A stretch of DNA of 64,000 nt, from positions 1,368,001 to 1,432,000 of the forward strand of contig NZ_FXBJ01000002.1 of assembly GCF_900177385.1 (NCBI RefSeq). The letters are read 5' to 3'. A program made the position numbers and the translations under genes. Shown piece after piece: positions 35,471-46,043 of this stretch (positions within the stretch are counted from its first letter, which is position 1; every line of letters starts with the position of its first letter). The DNA comes from Carnobacterium iners. GTDB lineage: Bacteria > Bacillota > Bacilli > Lactobacillales > Carnobacteriaceae. A model generated the notes under the pieces. The model was not told where the DNA came from. It made no database searches and was given only the letters and a program-made list of their open reading frames with translations.

Positions 35471-36205
35471 TTAATGAGTATAGTCTTTTTGATACAACAT
35501 ATGATAAATCTTTAGAGCAAACTGGATTTTCAATAACTCGTCTGAATCTTTGAGATCAAGAAGTAAGATCCGTTGTACCTTTTTAATTCGATAAAGTAAA
35601 CTATTGCGATGAATGTAGAGTTGTCTAGCAGTTTCTGTAATATTTAGTTGATTAAAAATCTAACATTCAAAATTTTCAATTAAGTCACTTTGGAATTTTT
35701 GATTGTGCCCATATAAATCTCCAAGTATATAGGAGAATAACTTTTGCATCTCTTTTTTACCGATATTATCTTTCAAAAAATAATGAACAGTAGAATCATC
35801 AAAGTGATACCCTTTTGCTTGGGTTAATCTTAGGGCTTCTTGTGCTTTATAGAAACTAAGATTGATATCTATTAATTGCTTGGTCGGCCTACCACTAGGA
35901 CAACAAAGAGAGCAGTCAAGAAGACTTGCTTCAATTGAATCAATTATTTATTTTATTTCTGTTTTTAAAATAGATTTATCTTCTATTGTATTTTTAGGAG
36001 AAGTTCCAATCAAAAGAATGATCTATTTTTTTCGATTGAAGACTAAAAATGTTTTATGATTTTTTTTCGTTTTATTTTCTTCTTAGTGAGCAGCTTCCAA
36101 TAAGTCAAGAGAAAAAGAATCTTGAAAGTCTACTTTTAGCTCATAAGCTGTGCACCATAACGATAAGTTGACACCATATAAGTCAGCCAGGTTAGTTAAA
36201 GAAGT
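35471..36205 (-). pseudogene. CdaR/PucR-type regulator remnant
   Basis: The minus strand encodes the C-terminal helix-turn-helix of a CdaR/PucR regulator: NITETARQLYIHRNSLLYRI and LDLKDSDELLKIQFALKIY. An in-frame TAG at 35660-35662 interrupts it just before this domain. Upstream pieces such as ADLYGVNLSLWCTAYEL, in a region broken by stops, seem to be the N-terminal part. Such regulators govern purine, glycerate or sugar-diacid catabolic genes. It stands divergently next to a broken permease and a broken DUF1116 gene, so the whole locus has decayed. Confidence 0.75.
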
Positions 36206-36222
36206 GGCTGAAGTAATTTGAA

Positions 36223-36653
36223 GCACCTTATGTTGCTTTTGTTGCCTTAGCTATTATCTTCATCAACTGTTTGGTAAAAAATCTATTTTTCCTAAAAATC
36301 CGACTGGTTTCTTAATTTTAACAGTTAGTACAATCTTAGCTTGGGCATTTGGACAAATAGACTTTGCAGAAATTGTTTCAGGAGCAGACACACTTGGTTT
36401 CTCTTACCCAATTCTACAACTAAAAGAATTGTTTGGAGGTATCCCTCCAGCAGCCTTTTTCTTAGCTTCAGCTATTCCAATAGGTGTGGCAAACTTTATC
36501 TTTACATTATAAAACATCGAATCTACAACAGCTGGTGATGGCCTTAAGGTCAGAAATATTATGTTAGCAAATGGATTATCTTCAATCACTGGTTGTTTCT
36601 TTGGAAACCCATTCCCAACAATAGTCTACATTGGCCAACCAAGTTAAAAGTCT
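36223..36653 (+). pseudogene. Permease fragment (possibly purine/xanthine type)
   Basis: Membrane-spanning stretches can be read, for example GFLILTVSTILAWAFGQ and PPAAFFLASAIPIGVANFI, then the motif CFFGNPFPTIVYIGQP. A frameshift near 36268, a TAA after FTL (about 36510) and another TAA at about 36645 disrupt it. The N-terminus is missing. The GNPFPTIVYIG motif resembles the late region of nucleobase-type permeases, but family assignment is tentative. It abuts the DUF1116 fragment in the same reading direction. Confidence 0.6.
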
Positions 36654-37526
36654 ATTGACGCAATCGTTTTTGAAGGCTTAACTGCAGATTTAGTTGAAGC
36701 AGAAGAAGTTGCCGCATCGGGCAAAATTATGTTCTTACCATATCATGAGCACCAGTGTGTTGGTGTAACTTCCGCTTCAATGTTTATGCATATTGTTGAA
36801 AATAAAACTTACAGAAACCTAGCGTTTACTAACTTAAATAAACAGGTGTCTAAAATCTTACGCTTCGGTGCTAATGATCAAAGTGTTATCGATCGCTTAG
36901 TTTGGATGAAAGATGTTTTTGGACCGGTATTAGGTGACGCAATGAAATTATGTCCAGAAGGAATCGATTTACGCTTGTTTCTTTCTTCAGCATTGCAGAT
37001 GGGAGACGAGAGTCACAACAGAAACGTTGCTGGAACAACTTTGTTAATCCAAGCTTTGACACTTTATATTGTTAAAATAGATTATTCATTAAAAGAAAAA
37101 ATCAAAGTCTTTGACTTTGTAGCAAGTAGTGACTATTTCTCTGGTCCTACATGGATGGTTTTATGTAAGTGTGCACTAGATGCAGCACATGGTATCGAGA
37201 ACAGCAGAATTGTTACAACAATGGCTCGTAACGGAGTTGAGTTTGGTATCCGTGTTAGTTGTATGAAAGGCAATACTTGGTCTACAGGACCCGCTCAAAA
37301 AGTTGTAGGACCAATTTTTACTGGTTATAAACCGGAAGATTCTGGCTCGGATATTGGGGATAGTGCTATCACAGAAACTTATGGAATCGGTGGCTATGCA
37401 ATGGCAACAGCCCCTAAAATTGTTCCTCTAATTGGTGGAACAGTTAATGAAAAAATTCTCATAAATATAAAAGGAAATAAAATAATTTCACGAAAAGAGA
37501 ACGGTAACAAAAACGAGTATATATAA
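36648..37526 (+). pseudogene. DUF1116 (AllG/YlbE-like) protein, truncated
   Basis: Sequence from FEGLTADLVEAEEVAASGKI through YHEHQCVGVTSASMFMHIVE and ALQMGDESHNRNVAGTTLL to ETYGIGGYAMATAPKIVPLIGGT matches the DUF1116 family, which includes the AllG subunit of oxamate carbamoyltransferase in allantoin breakdown. The N-terminal part is missing because the open frame begins right behind the permease stop. The C-terminus diverges after LIGGTVNEK, so it lacks about the last 70 residues expected. An internal ATG at 36729 could start a shorter peptide. The gene is most likely non-functional. Confidence 0.7.
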
Positions 37527-37546
37527 AGTTGATAGCGTTTTATATC

Positions 37547-37576
37547 TTGCTACGTCTGACTTTTAATAGGTATAAG
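37547..37576 (+). promoter_or_regulatory. Candidate promoter of the glycogen operon
   Basis: TTGCTA (37547-37552), an 18-bp spacer and TATAAG (37571-37576) lie about 110 nt before glgB. I saw no clear catabolite-responsive element nearby. Moderate match only. Confidence 0.4.
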
Positions 37577-37685
37577 CATTTAATTAGATAAGATGAGGGA
37601 TAAATGGTGTTATTATGAATTAAAAATGATAAAATAATGAGTGTATAGTTTTCTTATCTTTTTTTTCAGAAAGGGGTCCCAATAA

Positions 37686-39614
37686 TTGGTTAAACAAGTG
37701 AATAAAGAAACAAATCAAGCATTATTAGAAAAAGAAATGTATTTATTCAATACAGGTCAACATTTTGATAGCTACTTGTCGTTAGGTTGTTCTTATGAAA
37801 TTTATGAGGGGACTGAAGGTTTTCGATTTACTGTATGGGCACCTCATGCAAAAAAAGTTTCTCTAGTAGGAGATTTTTGTAGTTGGACTGATGGATTAGA
37901 AATGGAAAGAGTAAACAAAACTGGTTCTTGGACAGTTTTCACAGCTGTTGCACAAGAAGGACACTGTTATAAATATTTAATTGAACAAGCGAATGGCGAA
38001 TCAAAGTTAAAAATTGATCCTTATGCATATGCTTTTGAAGTGCGGCCTAAAGACGCATCAGTCGTAAAAGATTTGCCACAAAAAAAATGGCGAGATAGTT
38101 TATGGATGGCTAATAAAAAAAGATACGCTCATACAACGCGTCCAATGACTATTTATGAAGTTCATTTAAGTTCATGGAAATGCCATGCTGATGGCTCGTG
38201 GTATAGTTTAACTGAATTACAAGACGAGCTCATCCCGTACGTAAAAGAGATGGGATATACACACATTGAATTTATGCCATTAATGGAACACCCACTTGAT
38301 GCTTCTTGGGGCTACCAATTAACAGGCTATTACGCTATCTCATCTAAATATGGCACAATGGAAGAATTTCAAAATTTTGTTGAAGCAGCTCATCAAGCAC
38401 ACTTAGGCGTCATAATGGACTGGGTTCCAGGTCATTTTAACCGCAACGATTATGGGATGGCTTATTTTGATGGAACAGCTCAATTTGAATACACAGATAC
38501 GAATAAAGCGCAAAATTTTAGATGGGGAACGATGAATTTTGATCTTGGAAAAACACAAGTACAGAGTTTCTTAATCTCTAATGCTTTGTTTTGGCTAGAA
38601 CAGTTTCATTTAGATGGATTGAGAGTAGATGCCGTTTCGAGCATGTTGTACTTAGACTATGATGAAGGCCCTTGGACGCCAAATGAAGATGGAAGCAATC
38701 ATAATATGGCTGGTGTTGACTTTATTAAAAAATTAAATACAGCCATTTTATATCGTCACCCACAAGCGCTAATGATTGCTGAAGAAAGTACAGCTTGGTC
38801 TGATGTAACAACGCCTGTAGATCAAGGAGGTTTAGGTTTTAGTTACAAGTGGAATATGGGGTGGATGAATGATACCCTAAGATTCTTCGAATTAGAACCA
38901 CATCAAAGGAAATTCCATTTTAACTTAATTACCTTTTCATTTATGTATACGTTCAATGAGCAATTTATTTTACCTTTTTCTCATGACGAAGTGGTCCATG
39001 GAAAAAAATCATTGATGCATAAAATGCCCGGAGATCGCTACAATCAGTTTGCCGGTTTACGCGTGATGGAAGTTTACAAAATGACTCACCCAGGTAAAAA
39101 ATTAGATTTTATGGGCAATGAATTTGGCCAATTTTTAGAATGGCGTGTTCATTCTGAATTAGAATGGACGAGTCTGGAAGACGATATGAATAATAAACAC
39201 CATTATTTCACAAAAACAATCAATGAGCTGTATAAAAAAGAAAGAGCATTATGGGAAGTAGACCATGATCCATCAGGAATTGAGATATTAGATGCCGATA
39301 ATAGCGAGCAAAGTATATTGACTTTTATTAGAAAAGGTAAAAAAGCACGTGATTTTTTAATTGTTATTTGTAATTTTATGCCGATTGAACGACTTAATTA
39401 CAAAGTAGGGGTTCCATTTGAAGGCAGTTATGAAGAATTATTAAATACTGAAATGAGTGAATTTGGGGGCGTGTGGACAAAAGACCAAGGCCTACTAAAA
39501 ACAGTCAATGAGCCTCTAAACCGGCAAAATAATCACATAGAACTCATTATTCCAGCTATGAGCGTTGTGATTTTAAGACCTAAAAGGATAAAAGGAGTAC
39601 CACAAGCTGATTAA
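37686..39614 (+). CDS. glgB: 1,4-alpha-glucan branching enzyme
   Basis: GlgB introduces alpha-1,6 branches into growing glycogen. The 642-residue protein has an N-terminal CBM48 ([20 protein letters not shown]), the GH13 barrel and a C-terminal beta domain. The catalytic Asp lies in [15 protein letters not shown] and the Glu in [10 protein letters not shown], with the third acid in [10 protein letters not shown]. The start is TTG with AAAGGGG upstream. It is the first gene of glgB-C-D-A-P. The following glgC start is 28 nt downstream. Confidence 0.95.
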   Translation: MVKQVNKETNQALLEKEMYLFNTGQHFDSYLSLGCSYEIYEGTEGFRFTVWAPHAKKVSLVGDFCSWTDGLEMERVNKTGSWTVFTAVAQEGHCYKYLIEQANGESKLKIDPYAYAFEVRPKDASVVKDLPQKKWRDSLWMANKKRYAHTTRPMTIYEVHLSSWKCHADGSWYSLTELQDELIPYVKEMGYTHIEFMPLMEHPLDASWGYQLTGYYAISSKYGTMEEFQNFVEAAHQAHLGVIMDWVPGHFNRNDYGMAYFDGTAQFEYTDTNKAQNFRWGTMNFDLGKTQVQSFLISNALFWLEQFHLDGLRVDAVSSMLYLDYDEGPWTPNEDGSNHNMAGVDFIKKLNTAILYRHPQALMIAEESTAWSDVTTPVDQGGLGFSYKWNMGWMNDTLRFFELEPHQRKFHFNLITFSFMYTFNEQFILPFSHDEVVHGKKSLMHKMPGDRYNQFAGLRVMEVYKMTHPGKKLDFMGNEFGQFLEWRVHSELEWTSLEDDMNNKHHYFTKTINELYKKERALWEVDHDPSGIEILDADNSEQSILTFIRKGKKARDFLIVICNFMPIERLNYKVGVPFEGSYEELLNTEMSEFGGVWTKDQGLLKTVNEPLNRQNNHIELIIPAMSVVILRPKRIKGVPQAD

Positions 39615-39642
39615 ATCTAAAAAGGGGGATAGAGGAAGAGTC

Positions 39643-40821
39643 GTGTCGACTAGGCTCTTTTCGAGTAATATGAGAAAAATTGAAACGTTAGCGATGATTT
39701 TAGCAGGTGGACAGGGTTCTCGTCTAGGTAAACTAACAAAAGAAATAGCTAAACCAGCCGTTCCTTTCGGTGGGAAATATCGGATTATTGATTTTGCTTT
39801 GAGTAACTGTGTCAATTCTGGCATTAAAAATGTTGGTGTTGTAACACAATACCAACCTAGAGAATTGAATAAACATGTGGGCAACGGAGAAGCATGGGGA
39901 CTAAACGTGCATAGTGGCGGGGCAACAATCCTCCAGCCGTATGCAAGTGTCGATGGTGAAAAATGGTTTAAAGGAACAGCAAATGCTATTTATCAAAATA
40001 GTAGCTTTATTGACCAGCATAATCCTGACTACGTATTAGTTCTTTCAGGTGATCATATTTATAAGATGGATTATCAAAGAATGTTAGATTTTCATAAATC
40101 AAAAAAAGCGGCTTTAACAGTGGGTGTTATTCCTGTTCCTATCGAGGAAGCCCCTCGCTTTGGTATTATGAATACCGATCAAACAGATCGCATTATTGAA
40201 TTTGAAGAAAAACCTGAGAAGCCTAAAAGTAATTTAGCTTCAATGGGTGTTTATATCTTTGATTGGGCTTTATTAAAAAAATACCTAGACGAAGATCAAT
40301 CAAAAAGAAGAGAGCTAGAAGATTTTGGTAAAGATGTTATTCCAGCCTATTTAGGAAATGGAGAAAATATTTTTGCTTATGCTTTCACAGATTACTGGAA
40401 AGATGTCGGAACAATTGAAAGCCTATGGGAAGCGAATATGGAATTTTTAGATCCGACTCATGCACTAAACATTCGAAATTCAGATTGGCGTATTTATTCT
40501 CAAAATCCATCAGCTCCCCCTCAATTCTTGACAGAAACATCAAACGTAACCGATGCAATGATTGTTGACGGATGTTATATCGCTGGTGAAATTACTCATT
40601 CTATTTTGTCCCATAATGTCAAAGTAGGAAAAGGATCGATTGTAGAAAATAGTATTGTTATGTCAGGTGTCACAATTGGAGAAAATGTGACGATTAAATA
40701 TGCTATTATTGGCGACAACGCTAAAATACATGACGGAGCTTACCTTGTCGGCAAAGAAAAAGAAATTATGGTTGTAGGATATAACGAAGAGATTGGAGGA
40801 CTAACAGATGATGAAAAATAA
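39643..40821 (+). CDS. glgC: Glucose-1-phosphate adenylyltransferase, catalytic subunit
   Basis: GlgC makes ADP-glucose, the activated donor for glycogen. The 392-residue product has the nucleotidyltransferase motif [20 protein letters not shown], the GDHIYKMDY segment and the left-handed beta-helix C-terminus. The start is a GTG; a later ATG in frame (at 39670) is an alternative start ([14 protein letters not shown]). It overlaps glgD by 14 nt. In Firmicutes the GlgC/GlgD heterotetramer is the active form, where GlgD is non-catalytic or regulatory. Confidence 0.94.
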   Translation: MSTRLFSSNMRKIETLAMILAGGQGSRLGKLTKEIAKPAVPFGGKYRIIDFALSNCVNSGIKNVGVVTQYQPRELNKHVGNGEAWGLNVHSGGATILQPYASVDGEKWFKGTANAIYQNSSFIDQHNPDYVLVLSGDHIYKMDYQRMLDFHKSKKAALTVGVIPVPIEEAPRFGIMNTDQTDRIIEFEEKPEKPKSNLASMGVYIFDWALLKKYLDEDQSKRRELEDFGKDVIPAYLGNGENIFAYAFTDYWKDVGTIESLWEANMEFLDPTHALNIRNSDWRIYSQNPSAPPQFLTETSNVTDAMIVDGCYIAGEITHSILSHNVKVGKGSIVENSIVMSGVTIGENVTIKYAIIGDNAKIHDGAYLVGKEKEIMVVGYNEEIGGLTDDEK

Positions 40822-41983
40822 GATTAGCGCCATTTTAAATTTAAAAGAGGAGGATTCAAAACTCTTACCTTTAACGGAAAAGCGTTCCATTTCGTCTTTA
40901 CCTTTCGGCTGTCGTTATCGCCTGATTGACTTTCCGTTTACTAGTCTCCATAGTGCTGCTATTAATTCAGCTGCTTTTTTCATAGCAGGAAATGGCCGTT
41001 CGTTGCATGATCACATTCGTAGTGGGTATTCTTGGGGCTTAGATTCATCCATTGGTGGCGGTCTGTTCCCACATACCGAAACAGCTATAAGAGAAGCGGT
41101 AGAGATGGGGAAAGCAGGTCAAATTAATAGCTTTTACCACGACCAAATTCATTACGTTATCCGTTCAAAATCAGAATACGTTGTTATGATGGGCACTAAA
41201 ATGTTGTGCAACATCGATATCAAAGCACTTTTGCGTTACCATCAAGAAAAAAAGGCTGATGTAACCGTTGTTTATAAAAACATGGTTCAATCTTCTTGTA
41301 ACAAAAGTGAAGACGAGACCTATCTTTTATTTGAAGGTCAAGCGACGGATCGGGTCACAAATTTAGTTTCATTTGATAAACTGGAATCTAGTATAAATAA
41401 AGCACCTGTAAATATGGATATTGCCATTATGACTTCGAAAAAATTTATTGAATTAGCAACTCAAGCAGGTAAAGGTAAACTGAAAAGTGAAACGATGCTT
41501 TTATTTAAAGACCATTTAGACGAAATAAATGTAGTTGGCTATGAATATACTGGCTATTTGAAAAATATTAATAGTATTCAAAGTTATTTTGAAGCGAATA
41601 TGGATATGTTGAATGAAAAAAATTACAATGCGTTATTGACTAGAGAGGATTCAATTATTACAAAAGTAAAAAATGGCGCCCCTACCTTTTATTCGAAAGA
41701 TGCAAAAGTTAAAAATGCACAATTTGCTAGTGATTGTTTAATTGAAGGAGAAGTGAAAAACTCATTAATTTTCCGTAAAGTGACGATTGCTAAAGATGCT
41801 AAAATCAACCATTCAATTGTGATGCAAGGAAGTCAAATTGGCTCAGGCTCTTCTTTGGAATACGTTATTCTTGATAAGGGTGTAAAAATAGGAGAAGGCG
41901 TTCACTTAAAAGGTACAGCAAATAATATTAAAGTGATTAAGAAAAATACGGTTGTTGAACCCGAGAGAGGAGTTAAAGTCTAA
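40808..41983 (+). CDS. glgD: GlgD subunit of ADP-glucose pyrophosphorylase
   Basis: The 391-residue protein is a GlgC paralogue that lacks the GGxGxRL catalytic loop; the equivalent reads [14 protein letters not shown]. It keeps the fold and the C-terminal beta-helix (for example [19 protein letters not shown]). GlgD proteins enhance or regulate GlgC. It overlaps glgC and is followed with no gap by glgA. Confidence 0.93.
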   Translation: MMKNKISAILNLKEEDSKLLPLTEKRSISSLPFGCRYRLIDFPFTSLHSAAINSAAFFIAGNGRSLHDHIRSGYSWGLDSSIGGGLFPHTETAIREAVEMGKAGQINSFYHDQIHYVIRSKSEYVVMMGTKMLCNIDIKALLRYHQEKKADVTVVYKNMVQSSCNKSEDETYLLFEGQATDRVTNLVSFDKLESSINKAPVNMDIAIMTSKKFIELATQAGKGKLKSETMLLFKDHLDEINVVGYEYTGYLKNINSIQSYFEANMDMLNEKNYNALLTREDSIITKVKNGAPTFYSKDAKVKNAQFASDCLIEGEVKNSLIFRKVTIAKDAKINHSIVMQGSQIGSGSSLEYVILDKGVKIGEGVHLKGTANNIKVIKKNTVVEPERGVKV

Positions 41984-43429
41984 ATGACAATGAAGGTACT
42001 ATTTGCAGCGGCAGAGTGCGCACCATTTTTTAAAACAGGTGGACTAGGAGATGTTGCTGGCGCCTTGCCAAAAGAGCTTATCCAGCAAGGAGTTGATGTT
42101 AAAGTTGTTTTACCTTTTCACACGACAATGCCCCAAGAATACAAAAATAAACTAGAGGATGTCTTGTCATTTGAAGTGAAAGTGGGTTGGCGAAATCAAT
42201 TTTGTGGGTTGAAACGATTGGTTAAAGATAGAGTAACCTATTATTTTATTGATAATCTGTCTTATTTTGATCGTCCTAACCTATACGGCTATGATGATGA
42301 TGGGGAGCGATTCGCTTTCTTTTCTCAAGCCGTTTGTGAAATGATGGAAAAAATTGATTTTATCCCAGATGTCCTTCATTTAAACGACTGGCATACAGCG
42401 ATTATTCCTGTATTATTAAAAGATAAATACCAATGGATAAAAGAATACCAAAAAATTAAAACAGTCCTGACTATTCATAATCTTCAATTTCAAGGGATAT
42501 ATAGTCAAGCTGTCTTGTCAGACTGGTATGGCATTGGATACAATACTTACCACGAAAACGGGTTGAAATATTATGAAGATGTAAACGTACTAAAAGGTGG
42601 AATATTTTTTGCGGATCAAGTAACAACGGTCAGCCCAACTTATGCAAAGGAAATTCAAACGCCTTATTTTGGTGAGAATTTAGATGGAGTCTTACGTCAA
42701 AACAAGTATAAGTTGAGTGGAATCTTAAATGGCATCGACTATGATGAATTCAATCCTGAAACAGACAAAAAAATTCAACATCATTTTACTGTTAAAGAGT
42801 TGAGTGGCAAATCAAAAGATAAAACTCTTTTACAAGAAAAAGTTGGTTTACCCATTGATTCGACCGTACCCCTGATGGCAATGGTTAGTCGGTTAACTGC
42901 TCAAAAAGGCTGTCATTTATTGTGTGAACAGATGGATGAGTTGATGAAACGTGATATTCAAGTATTAATTTTAGGAACAGGTGAAACAGAGTATGAGAAT
43001 AGTTTCCGTTACTTTAATTGGCGTTACCCAGAAAAATTCAAAGCGATTATTGACTTTGATACAAACTTAGCGCAGCAAATATATGCGGGTAGTGACTTGT
43101 TTATTATGCCATCAGCGTTCGAACCTTGTGGTTTATCGCAGTTGTATTCTCTTAGATATGGAACTTTGCCAATTGTTCATGAAACAGGTGGCCTAAAAGA
43201 TACTGTTATACCGTATAATACTATAACGGGTGAAGGAACAGGATTTAGCTTTTATGATTACCGCAGCCACGTGATGATGGAAACGATTGATCAAGCGATT
43301 ACGGTTTATTACGATAGACCTAAACAATGGAAAGCCTTAATCAAACAAGCTATGATTCAAGACAACAGCTGGAAGAAGTCTACAGAAGTTTATATAAAGC
43401 ACTATAAATCTCTAATAGGACACGAATAA
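41984..43429 (+). CDS. glgA: Glycogen synthase (ADP-glucose)
   Basis: The 481-residue GT5 enzyme extends alpha-1,4-glucan from ADP-glucose. It begins MKVLFAAAECAPFFKTGGLGDV, including the KTGGL ADP-binding motif. The second Rossmann domain holds MPSAFEPCGLSQLYSLRYGTLPIVHETGGL, where the EPCGL acid is essential. Its start overlaps the last base region of glgD (1 nt gap), so translation is coupled. Confidence 0.96.
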   Translation: MTMKVLFAAAECAPFFKTGGLGDVAGALPKELIQQGVDVKVVLPFHTTMPQEYKNKLEDVLSFEVKVGWRNQFCGLKRLVKDRVTYYFIDNLSYFDRPNLYGYDDDGERFAFFSQAVCEMMEKIDFIPDVLHLNDWHTAIIPVLLKDKYQWIKEYQKIKTVLTIHNLQFQGIYSQAVLSDWYGIGYNTYHENGLKYYEDVNVLKGGIFFADQVTTVSPTYAKEIQTPYFGENLDGVLRQNKYKLSGILNGIDYDEFNPETDKKIQHHFTVKELSGKSKDKTLLQEKVGLPIDSTVPLMAMVSRLTAQKGCHLLCEQMDELMKRDIQVLILGTGETEYENSFRYFNWRYPEKFKAIIDFDTNLAQQIYAGSDLFIMPSAFEPCGLSQLYSLRYGTLPIVHETGGLKDTVIPYNTITGEGTGFSFYDYRSHVMMETIDQAITVYYDRPKQWKALIKQAMIQDNSWKKSTEVYIKHYKSLIGHE

Positions 43430-43470
43430 AAAAACTGAAACTCATAGATTGATATGCACAATAAATTATG

Positions 43471-43534
43471 AAAAGTCCTGATTACTGAGTAGTTGTAAGA
43501 AGTCTTGTGACCTTACTCAAAGATAGGACTTTTT
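43471..43534 (+). terminator. Possible attenuating hairpin between glgA and glgP
   Basis: AAAAGTCCT (43471-43479) pairs with AGGACTTTTT (43525-43534), and an inner GTAAG/CTTAC pair lies between. The T-run resembles an intrinsic terminator. It could lower expression of glgP and the downstream enzyme relative to the biosynthetic genes. Confidence 0.6.
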
Positions 43535-43583
43535 ATTCTAAAAAATAAGTGCGTTGACTTTTCAATGAGAATGGAGGATGAAA

Positions 43584-46019
43584 ATGGACTTAACAAAGAA
43601 GCGATTCAAAGAAGAATTTAGTCAAACATTTGAAAATATGTATGCATTTGACATAAAAAATTCAACGGCAATCCAACAATACACTGCTCTAGGAAATTAT
43701 CTGAGATTTTCATATTCAGACGATTGGAATAAAACCAATAAAAAGTACTTAAATGAACAAGTCAAACAAGTTTATTATTTCTCAATCGAATTTTTACCTG
43801 GTCGAATGCTGAAAAGTAATTTATTAAACTTAGGTATTTTAGATACAGTACGAGATGGATTAGTAGATTTGGGCTTGGATTTTGAAGAAATTGTAAAATC
43901 AGAAGTTGATCCTGGTCTTGGAAACGGTGGATTAGGACGTTTAGCCTCTTGCTTTATGGACTCAATTGCTTCATTAGGCCTGCCAGGAAACGGAAACGGT
44001 ATTCGCTACCGCTATGGATTATTCCAACAAAAATTTGTTGATGGTTATCAAGTTGAATTACCGGATAACTGGTTAAGAAATGGAAATGTCTGGGAAGTTC
44101 GCAAAGAAAATAAAGCAGTAACTGTTCGTTTTGGTGGTCAAGTCGGCTTAGTTGAAGCAGCTAATGGCCATTTGAAGCCAACTTATTTCAATACACAAAA
44201 TATTTTAGCCGTACCTTATGATACAGGAATGGTTGGGTATCAAAATGACGTCATAAATAATTTACGCCTTTGGTCTGCTGAAATTCCACCAGAAGAAGAG
44301 ATTCACTACCATACAATCGCCGAGAGAGAACAAGTCAATCAAATTACAGAAGTATTGTATCCAGATGATTCCAATCATGAAGGGCAAACTCTTCGCTTGC
44401 GTCAAGAATATTTCTTTACTTCAGCCGGCATTCAAAGCGTCATTCAATATTATAAACAAACAGGACTTTCATGGCAAAACTTTCCAGATAAAATAGCAAT
44501 TCATATCAATGATACTCATCCATCACTAGCAATCCCAGAATTGATGCGCGTTCTTCTAGATGAAGAAGATTTGAGTTGGGAACAGGCTTGGGAAATTACT
44601 AAAAAAACGATGAGTTATACTAATCATACTGTTTTACAAGAAGCGATGGAAAAATGGCCGATTGATATGGTTAAAAAGTTACTGCCACGTATTTATCAAG
44701 TGATTGAAGAAATTAATCGTAGACATATTGAAAAAAAATTATCCTTATATGGTTCAGATCTGACTTATCGAACAGCCATTATTGCTGATGGCTACGTCAA
44801 AATGGCTCATCTAGCCATCGTTGGTAGCCATAGTGTTAACGGAGTAGCAAAATTGCATACTGAAATTTTAATGCATGATGTGTTGAACGATTTTTATCAA
44901 ATGTATCCAGCCAAGTTTAATAATAAAACAAATGGTATTACTCAAAGACGCTGGCTGCATTTAGCAAACGAAGAATTAACAAAGTTGATTGACAGTAAAA
45001 TTGGAACCGATTGGAAAACGAATCCAGCTGAATTAAAACTTTTCAAAGCCTTCATTGCTGACCAAGAAACATTGGATAAGTTAGGAACCATTAAATTAGT
45101 AAACAAGGAAAAATTTGCAGCATATACAAAAAATGAGATGGGTATTGAAATAAACCCTGAAGCTTTATTCGATGTGCAAATTAAACGGTTGCATGCTTAC
45201 AAGAGGCAATTATTAAATGTCTTGCATATTATTGACCGGTATTTGAAGATTAAAGAAGATCCAACATTAGCTATTCAACCGCGTGTCTTTATTTTTGGGG
45301 CAAAGGCTGCACCAAGTTATTCTTATGCAAAACAAATTATTAAATTGATTAATGCTCTTGCTGAATTAATCAATAACGATCAAGAAGTTGACGATAAATT
45401 AAAAATTGTTTTTGTCGAAAATTATGGTGTTTCTTTAGCTGAACTTATTATTCCAGCTGCTGAAGTTAGCGAGCAGATTTCGCTAGCGGGTAAAGAAGCA
45501 TCTGGGACAAGTAACATGAAATTGATGTTAAACGGTGCGTTAACTATTGCAACACTAGATGGAGCTAATGTAGAAATAAGAGATTTTGTAGGAGAAGACA
45601 ACTTATTTTTATTCGGCTTAAACGATCAAGAAGTACAAATCCTCAATAAAAATGGCTCGTATCATCCAAGAGAAATATATGAAACGAATCCACGATTAAA
45701 GCAAGTTTTAAATACGCTTATTGATGGAACTATTCCGGATATTGAAATGGAAGGCCGTGTTATTTTCGATTCACTTGTTTATCATAATGATGAGTACTTT
45801 TTATTAAAAGATTTTGATAGTTATATTCAAGCACAAGAAGAAATCGATTTATTGTATCAAAATAAAACAAAATGGAATCAAAAATCGCTCATGAATATCG
45901 CGAGCTCAGGACCCTTTTCAGCTGACTTCACAATTCAACGGTATGCTGAAGAAATTTGGAAAATAGATTCTCAATTGATAGATGTACATCAGAAACTATT
46001 TTTGACTGAACCTATTTAA
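43584..46019 (+). CDS. glgP: Glycogen phosphorylase
   Basis: GlgP (GT35) releases glucose-1-phosphate from glycogen using PLP and phosphate. The 811-residue product shows DPGLGNGGLGRLASCFMDS, the glucan site region, and the PLP motif EASGTSNMKLMLNGALTIATL. I place the start at ATG 43584 (MDLTKKRF) because GGAGG at 43573-43577 abuts the upstream ATG at 43578 and fits the later one. It is the degradative partner of the glgBCDA genes and ends flush with the next enzyme gene. Confidence 0.96.
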   Translation: MDLTKKRFKEEFSQTFENMYAFDIKNSTAIQQYTALGNYLRFSYSDDWNKTNKKYLNEQVKQVYYFSIEFLPGRMLKSNLLNLGILDTVRDGLVDLGLDFEEIVKSEVDPGLGNGGLGRLASCFMDSIASLGLPGNGNGIRYRYGLFQQKFVDGYQVELPDNWLRNGNVWEVRKENKAVTVRFGGQVGLVEAANGHLKPTYFNTQNILAVPYDTGMVGYQNDVINNLRLWSAEIPPEEEIHYHTIAEREQVNQITEVLYPDDSNHEGQTLRLRQEYFFTSAGIQSVIQYYKQTGLSWQNFPDKIAIHINDTHPSLAIPELMRVLLDEEDLSWEQAWEITKKTMSYTNHTVLQEAMEKWPIDMVKKLLPRIYQVIEEINRRHIEKKLSLYGSDLTYRTAIIADGYVKMAHLAIVGSHSVNGVAKLHTEILMHDVLNDFYQMYPAKFNNKTNGITQRRWLHLANEELTKLIDSKIGTDWKTNPAELKLFKAFIADQETLDKLGTIKLVNKEKFAAYTKNEMGIEINPEALFDVQIKRLHAYKRQLLNVLHIIDRYLKIKEDPTLAIQPRVFIFGAKAAPSYSYAKQIIKLINALAELINNDQEVDDKLKIVFVENYGVSLAELIIPAAEVSEQISLAGKEASGTSNMKLMLNGALTIATLDGANVEIRDFVGEDNLFLFGLNDQEVQILNKNGSYHPREIYETNPRLKQVLNTLIDGTIPDIEMEGRVIFDSLVYHNDEYFLLKDFDSYIQAQEEIDLLYQNKTKWNQKSLMNIASSGPFSADFTIQRYAEEIWKIDSQLIDVHQKLFLTEPI

Positions 46020-46043
46020 TTGGTAGACAAGAAAGGATTTAGT

